The notes beneath the pieces are model-generated. The model did no database searches, was not told the DNA's origin, and saw nothing but the letters and a program-made list of their open reading frames with translations. 64,000 nt of DNA from an uncultured Prevotella sp. (GTDB lineage: Bacteria; Bacteroidota; Bacteroidia; Bacteroidales; Bacteroidaceae): NCBI GenBank assembly GCA_900315035.1, contig OMXO01000006.1:1-64000 (forward strand). The letters run 5' to 3'. The translations under genes were made by a program, and so were the position numbers. Shown piece after piece: positions 24,923 through 32,253 of the stretch (the first letter of the stretch is position 1; each line of letters starts with the position of its first letter).

Positions 24923-25201
24923 CTACTTGTCATTATAATGACCTTCAACCTCTACTACAAGTACAGTTATGATATCATCGTATATATCATAAATAATACG
25001 GTCGTGTGCCGTAATATGTCTTGACCAGGTAATATCCTTACCACCTTTCAAAGGTTCAGGATGGCCAAGGCCTGTCCGCGGGTGATCACCCAACTCGTGG
25101 AAGATCTTCTGATATTTCTTCCAAAGTTGGGGATTAGACTTCTTCCATTTTCTGATTACCTTGTCAGCCTCTGTTGAAACCTTAACCTCGAACATGGTCA
25201 C
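24923..25201 (-). CDS. yoeB: YoeB/Txe-family toxin
   Basis: A 92-residue RelE-fold toxin. HPEPLKGGKDITWSRHIT and HDRIIYDIYDD with terminal HYNDK match YoeB, including the Glu-Arg-His set that cuts mRNA at the ribosome. It overlaps the antitoxin gene by 4 bp, the usual antitoxin-first operon. It would stabilise the element. Confidence 0.93.
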   Translation of the reverse strand: MTMFEVKVSTEADKVIRKWKKSNPQLWKKYQKIFHELGDHPRTGLGHPEPLKGGKDITWSRHITAHDRIIYDIYDDIITVLVVEVEGHYNDK

Positions 25202-25449
25202 ATAGATTCAAAGTAACTGTCGATATCCTCATGAGTCTTCAGGCTAACAGCCTTGCCCTCACGGTATTCCTGACGGGCTTTCTCTATCTTTGCTGCCAAT
25301 TCTGGAGTGACGGTCAAGTCATCGTCCTCAACAGGAACAATAGCATAGAGCTGGTTTTTCCTGCGGATGAAAACATGTTCTCCGGCATCTACGCGATCCA
25401 AAGAGGTCGCCATCTGACTTCTAAAGTCTCTTACTGTCAACTGTGTCAT
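25198..25449 (-). CDS. yefM: YefM/Phd-family antitoxin
   Basis: An 83-residue protein: TVRDFRSQMATSLDRVDAGEH and VFIRRKNQLYAIVPVEDDD form the Phd/YefM DNA-binding fold. The acidic C-terminal tail (HEDIDSYFESM) wraps the toxin. Its promoter has two TGTGTACA-type sites just upstream of the -33 box, the likely autoregulatory operator. Confidence 0.93.
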   Translation of the reverse strand: MTQLTVRDFRSQMATSLDRVDAGEHVFIRRKNQLYAIVPVEDDDLTVTPELAAKIEKARQEYREGKAVSLKTHEDIDSYFESM

Positions 25450-25474
25450 ATTGTGAATAATTTGATTACGGATG

Positions 25475-25534
25475 CAAAGATAATACTTTTCTTCGAATCT
25501 ACCAAATATTTTGTGTACAATTTTGTGTACACAA
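25475..25534 (-). promoter_or_regulatory. yefM-yoeB promoter and operators
   Basis: On the minus strand TATCTTTG (complement of 25475-25482) and the -33 TTTG/TTG (25503-25506) are 20 bp apart. TTGTGTACA and TTTTGTGTACACAA (25509-25534) lie just upstream. Confidence 0.8.
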
Positions 25535-25556
25535 CGATAATTGGCAAGATATTTAT

Positions 25557-25587
25557 TTTGTTATCCCAAAATATATTCATATCTTTG
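25557..25587 (+). promoter_or_regulatory. Promoter of the HigA-like fragment gene
   Basis: TTTG (25557-25560), 19 bp, TATCTTTG (25580-25587). The ATG at 25596 lies at or within a few bases of the predicted start, so the message is nearly leaderless. Confidence 0.8.
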
Positions 25588-25595
25588 CATCTAAA

Positions 25596-25790
25596 ATGAA
25601 AATGATTAGAAACAGAGAACAGTATGAATGGGCAGTGGCAAGAGTAGAGCAGCTGCTTCCACTGGTTGATGACAATACGCCACGGACAGACCCGAACAGT
25701 ATTGAACTGGAATTGCTGTCCAACCAGGTGGCAGACTATTCAGAAGAGAACTTCGCAATAGGAATGCCATCATTGGGCGATGTTATTTAG
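25596..25790 (+). CDS. HigA-type antitoxin N-terminal domain, shortened
   Basis: A 64-residue protein whose sequence (REQYEWAVARVEQLLPLVDD, PNSIELELLSNQVADYSEEN, PSLGDVI) matches the N-terminal domain of HigA-like antitoxins that usually continue into a helix-turn-helix of about 55 further residues. Here it stops at GDVI, so the DNA-binding half is absent. No toxin gene adjoins it. It has its own strong promoter, so it may still be made, for example as a decoy antitoxin; that is inference. Confidence 0.7.
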   Translation: MKMIRNREQYEWAVARVEQLLPLVDDNTPRTDPNSIELELLSNQVADYSEENFAIGMPSLGDVI

Positions 25791-25810
25791 ATGTGTTGGG
25801 ACTTTAGCCG

Positions 25811-26040
25811 TGTTTACATGTACACATTATAAACAATTAACTTTATGTACACAATGTTTACATTGTACACATGTGGATTATGTACACATTAAATAAAAGC
25901 CTTTATTTTGGGGTGTTTTAAACTGATATACCCAATAAAATCAGTCGAAATATTTCTGTTTTAAATTACAATTGTGGACAATGTACACATGTGGTCAATC
26001 AACTAAATGTACACAATGTTTACAATGTACACATGTGGAC
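25811..26040. repeat. TGTACACA repeat cluster, right, with 39-bp direct repeats
   Basis: A 39-bp unit at 25839-25877 is repeated at 26001-26039 with three differences. Its core reads ATGTACACAATGTTTACA then TGTACACATGTGGA. Further shorter copies lie at 25811-25827, 25880-25888 and 25974-25992. The region has no gene. The cluster mirrors the left one across the toxin-antitoxin genes. Confidence 0.75.
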
Positions 26041-26244
26041 AAAGGTTTTATATAATCGCAGACACTTTTGTACTTCATAAAACAGGTAAGTTTATGATCT
26101 TCAGCAATTTAAAGATACAAAAGTTGCATTTGGCAATTCTGTAAAAATATTGCCAAAATTCGCACTTTTTAGGCTTTTGGAGAGGTTTTTGGACGAAAGG
26201 TGGGCATCTGCACGTCCCACTACCCAAAAAGCCGTCAGCGGGCT
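26041..26244. other. Gap before the integrase gene
   Basis: AT-rich, no gene. An imperfect hairpin near 26218-26245 (AAAAAGCCGTCAGCGGGCTTTATTT) could terminate the integrase transcript on the minus strand. Confidence 0.45.
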
Positions 26245-27609
26245 TTATTTTGCGTCAAAAAGGGACATTGCATCTTTTTTTGCCTTGTCAACGATGTCTA
26301 TGTAGGGTTTCATGGCCTGCCAATCCTTATGGCCAGTCCACTTCATAACCACCTGGGGCGAGATTCCCAAAGATAGAGCATTAACTATGAATGTCCTACG
26401 TCCGGCATGTGTCGAAAGCAACTCATATTTGGCATACACCTCATCAACGCGCTCACTTCCCCGATAGTAGGTCACAAGTATTGCACTGTTGAATCCGCAG
26501 ATCTCGCCCAACTCCTTTAGGTGACTGTTCATCTGCTGATTGGTGATGACGGGTAGTGCCTTGTTTTCTGGAAAACTAGAATCGCGGTATTTGTCAAGGA
26601 TGGCCTTGGCAAACTTGTTAAGTTCGATTTTCAACGTATCTCCGGTTTTTACAGTCGTGATCTGGATATAGTCCTGGAAGATGTTGCTCTTTTTGAGGTT
26701 TTCAACATCGGAGTAACGCAGGGAGGTAAAACAGCAGAAGCAGAATACGTCACGAACACGCTCCAGATTGGACTTCTCAAGGCCAACAGTCTTCTCGTAT
26801 TCCTTCCCATGGAGGTCTTTGAGTTTAAGGACAGTCCCAAGTTCCGGAAACTCAAAATCGTTGAGTTTCATCAATTCTTCCCAGGTCAGAAAGATGACCT
26901 CCTTCTCTGTCTGCTGCAACTTGGGCCTATAACGCAGGGTCTTGACTTCAGTGATGCCCTTATCACTTGCCCAACGGAGGAAATAGCGCAGTCTGCTGGT
27001 GTATTTCTCGATTGTCGAATTGCGTAGATCCTTGACATCCCGCAGGAAATCAACGAAGAGGGTTGTGCCGTCCTCGTCGAAGAAATCAATGGAGGTTACC
27101 TGATGGGCATCGATGAAGTCGTTCATGTGATTCTTGAAGGAAGTCATGCTCTTCGTGGTGGCCGTTCTCCAACTGTTCTTGTCCTTTTGTTCGGCTAAGA
27201 ACTCACTTAGCCGTTCTTTTATGCCCGGGGCGTTTTCTTCTTTTTTAGCCGTACCCATCTCTTCGGCTGCATCTTTGGCTTTCCGACCAAACTTCCGGGA
27301 AAAGATGTCTTTGAGGTTGCCAACAGATTCGCCGTTCAATCTGAGGTTGTTTTCGTATTCGGAGAAGAATATATCGATTTTTTTAAGTTCTGCATTCATC
27401 TGCTTGGCAGACATCTGTCTAGAATTGACAACAATTTTCCCTGCAGCAGTGGATGAGAGGATCCTTTGGCTTTCTGAATCCCAGTACTCGGGTCTAACGG
27501 CAATCTTGGTTGTCGTCTGGAGTCTTTGTCCCTGGATTGATATCGAGCACCTGACGGGTGCCTCACCGTGTCTATTAAGTCTTTTTTCGATGCTAAAACT
27601 AACTGCCAT
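26245..27609 (-). CDS. Tyrosine site-specific integrase
   Basis: A 454-residue protein from the Met at 27609 (MAVSFSIEKRLNRHGEAPV), the usual opening of Bacteroidota integrases. The extension upstream (to 27726) is rich in Lys/Arg/Asn and runs through the presumed binding sites, so it is probably untranslated. Domains: an arm-binding N-terminus, a SAM-like core-binding domain (about 145-240) and the catalytic domain with CFTSLRYSD (Arg I), KTGD (Lys), STHAGRRTF (His-x-x-Arg), WTGHKDW (His) and the Tyr in MKPYID. It catalyses integration into, and with helpers excision from, tRNA-Glu. Confidence 0.93.
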   Translation of the reverse strand: MAVSFSIEKRLNRHGEAPVRCSISIQGQRLQTTTKIAVRPEYWDSESQRILSSTAAGKIVVNSRQMSAKQMNAELKKIDIFFSEYENNLRLNGESVGNLKDIFSRKFGRKAKDAAEEMGTAKKEENAPGIKERLSEFLAEQKDKNSWRTATTKSMTSFKNHMNDFIDAHQVTSIDFFDEDGTTLFVDFLRDVKDLRNSTIEKYTSRLRYFLRWASDKGITEVKTLRYRPKLQQTEKEVIFLTWEELMKLNDFEFPELGTVLKLKDLHGKEYEKTVGLEKSNLERVRDVFCFCCFTSLRYSDVENLKKSNIFQDYIQITTVKTGDTLKIELNKFAKAILDKYRDSSFPENKALPVITNQQMNSHLKELGEICGFNSAILVTYYRGSERVDEVYAKYELLSTHAGRRTFIVNALSLGISPQVVMKWTGHKDWQAMKPYIDIVDKAKKDAMSLFDAK

Positions 27610-27636
27610 GACTCTGTTCGAATTGTTTAATGTGAA

Positions 27637-27657
27637 TCTACGCACAGATTTACGCAC
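27637..27657. promoter_or_regulatory. Candidate integrase sites at its own leader
   Basis: TCTACGCAC (27637-27645) and TTTACGCAC (27649-27657) repeat with the same 12-bp period as at both ends. The position just upstream of the start codon suggests autoregulation. Confidence 0.55.
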
Positions 27658-27745
27658 ATTTTGGGCAATATTCTTGCGTATTTGCGATTTTATCACTACC
27701 TTTGCAGCGGTCTTCGAGAAGATCAAACTGGCTTAGGGTAGCGAA

Positions 27746-27774
27746 TTTACGCACAAATTTACGCACACTTTTCG
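27746..27774. promoter_or_regulatory. Candidate integrase arm sites, right end
   Basis: TTTACGCAC at 27746-27754 and 27758-27766, then CTTTTCG, the same layout as at 232-262. Confidence 0.6.
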
Positions 27775-27883
27775 AAATATACAAGTTTTAGCCAGTTTAT
27801 TTAATTTAATTAACTAATTGAAATAAAAGGGTTTAAGGAACCCACTCCTAATAGTGGTTTTAGGTGGATAACCGTGCGAATAG

Positions 27884-27898
27884 TCCCCTATCGACTAC
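27884..27898 (+). other. attR core
   Basis: TCCCCTATCGACTAC, identical to the tRNA-Glu end at 178-192. It borders the host sequence. Confidence 0.9.
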
Positions 27899-27906
27899 AA
27901 AAGCAT

Positions 27907-27937
27907 AAGGTACTGAAACTCAGTGCCTTTTTTCTTT
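27907..27937 (+). terminator. Displaced native terminator of tRNA-Glu
   Basis: AAGGTACTGA (27907-27916) pairs with TCAGTGCCTT (27920-27929) with one G-U pair, followed by a T-run. It lies just past attR and would follow the tRNA in an uninserted chromosome. Confidence 0.8.
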
Positions 27938-27970
27938 TTAAAGAAGTTTTAATTCACGAAACGATCATTC

Positions 27971-28753
27971 ATGAGCTACGCATTATTTTTCGATATCGAT
28001 GGGACGCTGGTTAGTTTCAATACCCACCAGATACCTCCCTCTACCCAACTTGCACTGACCCAGGCTAAAGCCAATGGACACAAGGTATTCATTGCTACAG
28101 GGCGCCCACCACTGATTATCACCAACCTTGGTGCCATTGAGCATCTCATCGATGGCTACGTCACTATCAATGGTGCACTATGCTTCGTTGGCAATGAAAC
28201 TGTGCGCTGTAAGGATATCCCCCACGAGGCAGCCCAACTGGTGGTCGATGATGCCATCGACAAGAACTACGGCATCATCGTGGTAGGCGAACACGATGTG
28301 GCTGTCATCGACCCACAAGGACAGGTCGATCAGATCTTTCGTCAGGAGATAGCCGTCGAGAACCTCGATCAGGTAAAGCCCCTTGAGGAAGTGCTCCAAC
28401 AGCGTATCCTGCAACTCACACCCTTCTTCTCTGCCGACTACGAGAAACAGTTGATGGCCCGTATTCCCAGTTGCACTTCTGGGCGCTGGCACCCTGCCTT
28501 TACAGATATCACTGCCAAGGGAGCCGATAAGGGCGAAGGTATCCTGGCGATGGCCCGCCATTTGGGATTCGACCCTCAATACACGATGGCTTTCGGCGAT
28601 GGCGGCAACGACCTCTCCATGATCCGCACAGCGGGTATTGGCATCGCAATGGGTAATGCCAACGAGTCTCTGAAAGCAGAGGCCGCTCACATCACCACCT
28701 CCGTCGATGACAACGGCATACTCAACGCCCTCAGGCATTTCAAACTGATATAG
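27971..28753 (+). CDS. Cof-type HAD phosphatase
   Basis: A 260-residue protein: motif I FDIDGTLVSF at the N-terminus, motif II IATGRPP, and motifs III/IV in KGADKGEGILAM and AFGDGGNDLSM. The large cap inserted between II and III is type IIB (Cof family). It hydrolyses sugar phosphates or similar small phosphates; the physiological substrate cannot be told. It is the first chromosomal gene after the element. Confidence 0.92.
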   Translation: MSYALFFDIDGTLVSFNTHQIPPSTQLALTQAKANGHKVFIATGRPPLIITNLGAIEHLIDGYVTINGALCFVGNETVRCKDIPHEAAQLVVDDAIDKNYGIIVVGEHDVAVIDPQGQVDQIFRQEIAVENLDQVKPLEEVLQQRILQLTPFFSADYEKQLMARIPSCTSGRWHPAFTDITAKGADKGEGILAMARHLGFDPQYTMAFGDGGNDLSMIRTAGIGIAMGNANESLKAEAAHITTSVDDNGILNALRHFKLI

Positions 28754-28857
28754 CCTATTTCCCCATGAGATTACGACAAGATTGAGGCTCTTTCCTACCC
28801 TTTTGTCGCAGACATGCCACCCTGTCGCAACAAATTAGAGAAAAAAGCGCATAAATA

Positions 28858-28890
28858 TTTGGAGACAATCTGTTTTTCTTCATATATTTG
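28858..28890 (+). promoter_or_regulatory. Promoter of the dicarboxylate transporter operon
   Basis: TTTG (28858-28861), 21 bp, TATATTTG (28883-28890), with the ATG 46 bp downstream. Confidence 0.75.
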
Positions 28891-28935
28891 CGGAAAATTC
28901 TCATTATAACATATTTAATAAATTTAGGAAAGCCT

Positions 28936-30276
28936 ATGTTGACAACTGTAATTCTCATACAACTGGTAATCGTTCTCTCGCTGATATTCATCGGCGCCAG
29001 AGTAGGTGGCATCGGACTGGGTATCTACGGCATGGTGGGAATGTTTATTCTGGTGTTTATCTTTGGCTTACGCCCATGTTCGGTTCCCATCGACGTGATG
29101 CTCATCATTGCATCGGTGATTACTGCCACTGCAGCTTTGCAGGCCTCGGGAGGCCTGGAATATATGGTGGACCTGGCATCGAAGTTCCTGCGTAAGCACC
29201 CTACGCATATCAGCTACTACGGCCCTCTCGTGACGTGGCTTTTCACGCTGCTGGCAGGCACCGCGCACACCTCTTATTCATTATTGCCCATCATCGCAGA
29301 GATATCCAAAAACTCTGGCATACGCCCCGAGCGCCCCATGTCGGTGGCCACGATAGCTGCCTCGCTGGGCATCACGGGCAGTCCGATGTCGGCGGCGACC
29401 GCTGCCGTCATCTCCTCCGAGTTGCTGGGTGGACAAGGCGTCGAACTGACGGATATCCTCATCATCTGCATCCCCGCCTCACTGATAGCCATCCTCGTGG
29501 CGGCATTCGTACAGAATCATGTTGGCAAGGAGTTGAAAGACGATCCCGAGTACCAGCGGCGAGTGAGAGAGGGACTGGTCAAGCCTGCTGACGAGACGCA
29601 GGTAAAACTGGAGCAGCCCATTAACCCACGAGCCAAGTGGAGCGTGCTGGCATTCTTGCTGGGCGTGATCCTCGTTGTGCTGTTCGGCAGTATTCCTGCC
29701 CTACGCCCATCATTTGAGGAGGATGGCGTCATGGAGCCCCTCGCGATGCCTGAGACCATTGAGATCGTGATGATGTCGATAGCGGCTCTGATATTGCTTG
29801 TTGGCAAGGCCGACGTGAAGAAAGCCGTCAGTGGAAACATCTTCTCAGCAGGCATGAATGCTCTGATTTCTATCTTCGGTATTGCCTGGATGGGCGACAC
29901 GTTCTTCTGCGGTAATCTGGAGTTCTTCAAAGGTCACATCGCAGGCATCGTCACTCAGTATCCATTCCTCTTCGCTGTGGCCCTGTTCATCATGAGCATC
30001 ATGCTCTTCTCGCAGGCTGCTACCGTAGGAACACTTTTCCCTCTGGGCATCGGACTGGGCATCCCACCATTGGTACTCGTAGCCATGTTCCCAGCTGTGA
30101 ACGGCTACTTCTTCATACCCAATTACCCCACAGAGGTGGCTGCCATCAACTTCGACACTACTGGAACGACGCGAATCGGCAAGTATGTGCTCAACCACTC
30201 GTTCCAGTTGGCAGGCTTTATCACCACCTTCGTCTCAATAGGCGTCGGCTACTTAATCATCTCTTTGGTTTACTAA
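28936..30276 (+). CDS. dcuA: Anaerobic C4-dicarboxylate transporter (Dcu)
   Basis: A 446-residue polytopic inner-membrane protein. The start at 28936 is chosen because MLTTVILIQLVIVLSLIFIG is the conserved opening; the upstream extension is not. LQASGGLEYMVDLA, LFTLLAGTAHTSYSLLP, and FDTTGTTRIGKYVLNHSF are Dcu hallmarks. Details such as DDPEYQRRVREGLV favour DcuA over DcuB (from memory, so the letter is tentative). It exchanges or takes up aspartate, fumarate, malate and succinate. It is 36 bp from aspA. Confidence 0.9.
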   Translation: MLTTVILIQLVIVLSLIFIGARVGGIGLGIYGMVGMFILVFIFGLRPCSVPIDVMLIIASVITATAALQASGGLEYMVDLASKFLRKHPTHISYYGPLVTWLFTLLAGTAHTSYSLLPIIAEISKNSGIRPERPMSVATIAASLGITGSPMSAATAAVISSELLGGQGVELTDILIICIPASLIAILVAAFVQNHVGKELKDDPEYQRRVREGLVKPADETQVKLEQPINPRAKWSVLAFLLGVILVVLFGSIPALRPSFEEDGVMEPLAMPETIEIVMMSIAALILLVGKADVKKAVSGNIFSAGMNALISIFGIAWMGDTFFCGNLEFFKGHIAGIVTQYPFLFAVALFIMSIMLFSQAATVGTLFPLGIGLGIPPLVLVAMFPAVNGYFFIPNYPTEVAAINFDTTGTTRIGKYVLNHSFQLAGFITTFVSIGVGYLIISLVY

Positions 30277-30312
30277 ATAAGCATCTATTCATTCACTAAA
30301 AATAATAAGACT

Positions 30313-31716
30313 ATGTCAGAACAGAAATTCAGAATCGAGTCCGACCTCTTAGGCGAGCTCAAAGTTCCAGCCGATGCACTCTACGGTGTACAGACACAAC
30401 GCGGTATCAACAACTATCACATCTCGCGCAAGACGATGTCGATGTATCCCGACTTTATCAAGGCCATCGCCTACGTGAAGTTAGCTGCGGTGCAGACCAA
30501 CCACACACTGGGCGTCATCAACGACGAGATAGCTGGCGCCATCTCACAGGCCTGCCGGGAGCTCATCGACGGACAGTGGCACGACAATTTCCCCATCGAC
30601 ATGATGCAGGGCGGTGCAGGCACCTCTGTGAACATGAATGCCAACGAGGTGATTGCCAACCGCGCTCTCGAGATCATGGGTCACGAGAAAGGTGACTACC
30701 AGTATTGTCTGCCTAACGATCACTGCAACTGCGGGCAATCCACTAACGATGTGTATCCCACCACCATCCGTCTGGCCATCATCCACATGAACAAGAGTCT
30801 GATAGCTGCTCTAACGGGCCTTATCAGCGCCTTCCGCTACAAGGGTGATGAGTTTAAGGACTGCATCAAGATGGGACGCACACAACTGCAAGACGCCGTG
30901 CCGATGACCAGTGGACAGGAGTTCAATGCCTATGCCAACAATCTGGAGGAGGAGATTCTGAACCTGGAGCGCAACGTGAAGCTGTTGCTCGAAATCAACA
31001 TGGGCGGTACTGCTATCGGCACTGGTTTGAATGCCGTTCCTGGCTTTGCCAAGCTCTGCGCTGCCAATCTGTCGAAGCTGACGGGCGAGGCCTTCGTATC
31101 GGCTACCGATCTGGTAGAGGCCACCCCAGATACTGGTGCATACGTCAGTTACTCATCAGCTCTAAAGCGTTTGGCTGTGAAACTGTCGAAGATCTGTAAC
31201 GACCTGCGACTGATGGCCTCTGGTCCGCGCTGTGGTCTCAACGAGATCAACCTGCCGCCAAAGGCTCCCGGCTCAAGCATCATGCCTGGTAAGGTGAACC
31301 CCGTGATTCCTGAGGTCGTCAATCAGGTATGCTTCAAGGTGATTGGCAACGACACCGCCATCAGCTTTGCTGCCGAAGCTGGACAGTTGCAGCTGAACGT
31401 GATGGAGCCCGTCATCACGGAGTCGCTCTTCGAGAGTCTCATCTGGCTGAAGAATGCTATTGAGACATTGACAGAAGAGTGTGTGCTGGGCATCACCGTC
31501 AACAAGGAGCGCTGCATGGAGATGGTCAAGAACTCCATCGGCATCGTCACAGCCCTCAATCCCTACATCGGCTACAAGACCTCGACCAAAGTAGCGAAGG
31601 AGGCACTGGAGACGAATCGCTCTGTCTATGATATTGTACTGGAGAAGGGGTTGATGACGCAGGAGAAACTCGACGAAGCCCTCGATCCGAAGAACATGCT
31701 CTGTTCCCATAGATAA
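30313..31716 (+). CDS. aspA: Aspartate ammonia-lyase
   Basis: A 467-residue protein with the fumarase/aspartase signature GSSIMPGKVNPVIPE, the substrate-binding segment GGAGTSVNMNANEVIANRA and TSGQEFNAYANNLE. It converts L-aspartate to fumarate and ammonia. With the Dcu transporter upstream it feeds fumarate respiration or succinate production in an anaerobe. Confidence 0.96.
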   Translation: MSEQKFRIESDLLGELKVPADALYGVQTQRGINNYHISRKTMSMYPDFIKAIAYVKLAAVQTNHTLGVINDEIAGAISQACRELIDGQWHDNFPIDMMQGGAGTSVNMNANEVIANRALEIMGHEKGDYQYCLPNDHCNCGQSTNDVYPTTIRLAIIHMNKSLIAALTGLISAFRYKGDEFKDCIKMGRTQLQDAVPMTSGQEFNAYANNLEEEILNLERNVKLLLEINMGGTAIGTGLNAVPGFAKLCAANLSKLTGEAFVSATDLVEATPDTGAYVSYSSALKRLAVKLSKICNDLRLMASGPRCGLNEINLPPKAPGSSIMPGKVNPVIPEVVNQVCFKVIGNDTAISFAAEAGQLQLNVMEPVITESLFESLIWLKNAIETLTEECVLGITVNKERCMEMVKNSIGIVTALNPYIGYKTSTKVAKEALETNRSVYDIVLEKGLMTQEKLDEALDPKNMLCSHR

Positions 31717-31811
31717 GAATAAAGGACGGAATAGCAGACATCATCGCCGTATTCATAGGATATGGCGATGATTTGTTTTTATCACCATAAATGAGTAAAA
31801 ATTCATTTTCT

Positions 31812-31843
31812 TTTGGTGATTCTGAAAATTCTGATTACCTTTG
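31812..31843 (+). promoter_or_regulatory. Promoter of a leaderless gene
   Basis: TTTG (31812-31815), 20 bp, TACCTTTG (31836-31843). The ATG at 31849 coincides with the predicted start of transcription. Confidence 0.8.
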
Positions 31844-31848
31844 CAGCC

Positions 31849-32196
31849 ATGAACTTAACGACGAAACGCCATCTTGCATCTTGGTTGCTATTGGCAGTCT
31901 TTCTGCCAATGCTGGTCTTCTCGTCGCTCCATGTGCATGAGGGAAGCGCCTCTCAAACAGAGAAGGAATGTTCTGACTGCATACACCACAATTGTCATGG
32001 GCATCTGACTCAGACTGCAACGTGGGCGCACGACTGTGTGCTATGCCAATTCTTGACGCTTACCATGCTGACAGCCGCTGCAGCTGCAGTCACAGTATAT
32101 ATTCATGTATGTAGGTTATGCTATTCCCAGCCTTTGTGCAGCTATCACGCTGCCTGCTGTGGAAGCACTGTTACGCGAGGGCCGCCATCGGTATAA
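31849..32196 (+). CDS. Small membrane-anchored Cys/His protein before a TonB receptor
   Basis: A 115-residue protein. I start at 31849 because the promoter leaves no room for the upstream Met at 31813. It has an N-terminal hydrophobic anchor (WLLLAVFLPMLVFSSLHVHE), then a ligand-rich segment (CSDCIHHNCHGHL, HDCVLCQF), a second hydrophobic stretch, and a Cys-rich tail. Proteins of this shape commonly precede metal-linked TonB receptors in this phylum. The likely role is metal binding or sensing at the membrane. Confidence 0.75.
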   Translation: MNLTTKRHLASWLLLAVFLPMLVFSSLHVHEGSASQTEKECSDCIHHNCHGHLTQTATWAHDCVLCQFLTLTMLTAAAAAVTVYIHVCRLCYSQPLCSYHAACCGSTVTRGPPSV

Positions 32197-32253
32197 TTCC
32201 CACCAACTTACATAATCATTATATATATACATTCATTATTATCATATCACAGA

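Larger units (their letters stand above)
178..27898. mobile_element. Integrative mobilizable element with replication genes and Wadjet cargo
   Basis: The ends are a 15-bp direct repeat, TCCCCTATCGACTAC, at the tRNA-Glu 3' end (178-192) and at 27884-27898, enclosing about 27.7 kb. A tyrosine integrase lies just inside the right end. Inside are a replication initiator, ParA, a MOBP relaxase with accessory protein, SSB and a toxin-antitoxin pair. No VirB4/TraG, coupling protein or other transfer-pore gene is visible, so transfer would need a helper (inference). The cargo is a JetABCD system. Flanking genes on the right are ordinary metabolic genes. Confidence 0.9.

Noticed and set aside
27610..27726. 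39-residue extension of the integrase
   Set aside because: Basic and low-complexity. It would place the presumed integrase sites in coding sequence, and the family starts at MAVSF.
178..27898. Self-transmissible conjugative element
   Set aside because: No transfer-pore ATPase, coupling protein or other Tra genes are seen, so mobilizable is the better call.
28888..28935. 16-residue extension of the Dcu transporter
   Set aside because: It begins next to the -7 box and is not part of the conserved start.
31813..31848. 12-residue extension of the Cys/His protein
   Set aside because: It lies inside the promoter.
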